Origin: Trichuris trichiura | Taxonomy: Eukaryota; Nematoda; Enoplea; Trichinellida; Trichuridae | Length of the DNA stretch: 64,000 nucleotides | Reading direction: 5' to 3' | NCBI GenBank assembly: GCA_037903355.1 | Contig: JBAJFE010000002.1 | Location: 353,482 to 417,481 of the forward strand | Shown: piece after piece, positions 64,000 through 64,000 of the stretch | How the letters are laid out: every line of letters starts with the position of its first letter | Numbering within the stretch: position 1 is the first letter of the stretch | Notes under the pieces: model-generated | Database searches by the model: none | What the model was told of the DNA's origin: nothing | The model's input: the letters and a program-made list of their open reading frames with translations, nothing else | Translations under genes and position numbers: made by a program

Positions 64000-64000
64000 G

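Overview
This is a eukaryotic window and probably nematode. It has no operons or ribosome-binding sites. It contains one spliced host gene, and almost everything else is transposable element (TE) sequence. A nematode source is inferred from TTAGGC-type telomere repeats inside TE copies, one 43-nt intron, and the mix of BEL/Pao, Ty3/gypsy, Ty1/copia, Penelope-like (PLE), mariner, pogo/Tigger, hAT and Merlin elements. A Trichuris/Trichinella-like (clade I) worm is a guess from general resemblance only.

The only host gene I can support is a dual oxidase maturation factor (DUOXA / C. elegans doxa-1 type) on the + strand. Its seven exons are 5555-5719, 22866-22969, 23035-23111, 23733-23795, 23855-24008, 40518-40741 and 40785-41167. 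They join in phase to 1170 nt (389 codons plus stop). Candidate exon 2 carries one in-frame TGA. Introns 1 (17.1 kb) and 5 (16.5 kb) are packed with TEs.

Layout. 1-2729: hAT element cut by the window edge. 2730-5554: unassigned DNA upstream of DUOXA. 5720-22865 (intron 1): a PLE fold-back, hAT MITEs, a Tigger relic, mariner relics, a 5.7-kb head-to-head inverted PLE pair inserted as one unit, and two hAT elements. 24009-40517 (intron 5): PLE fold-backs, a 2.4-kb palindrome carrying pogo fragments, a pogo-type element filled with Merlin, PLE and hAT insertions, a BEL/Pao element inside a mariner, a solo gypsy LTR, and a Merlin transposon inside another mariner. 41710-42710: non-autonomous Merlin relative. 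44391-44880: PLE fragment interrupted by a gypsy LTR. 44881-62100: a four-level nest, Gypsy-C holding Gypsy-A holding Copia holding Gypsy-B, plus a Merlin relative that contains a TTAGGC array. 62214-64000: hAT transposase of GTF2IRD2 type, running off the window.

Many element boundaries are fixed by target-site duplications (TSDs) read directly from the sequence: 8 bp for hAT and Merlin, 5 bp for LTR elements and 11-14 bp for the PLE group. Nearly every TE gene is broken by stops or frameshifts. The most unusual feature is the PLE-derived group: palindromic or fold-back insertions with a one-sided tail, 11-14-bp TSDs and a hammerhead-like CTGAWGA...GAAA core.
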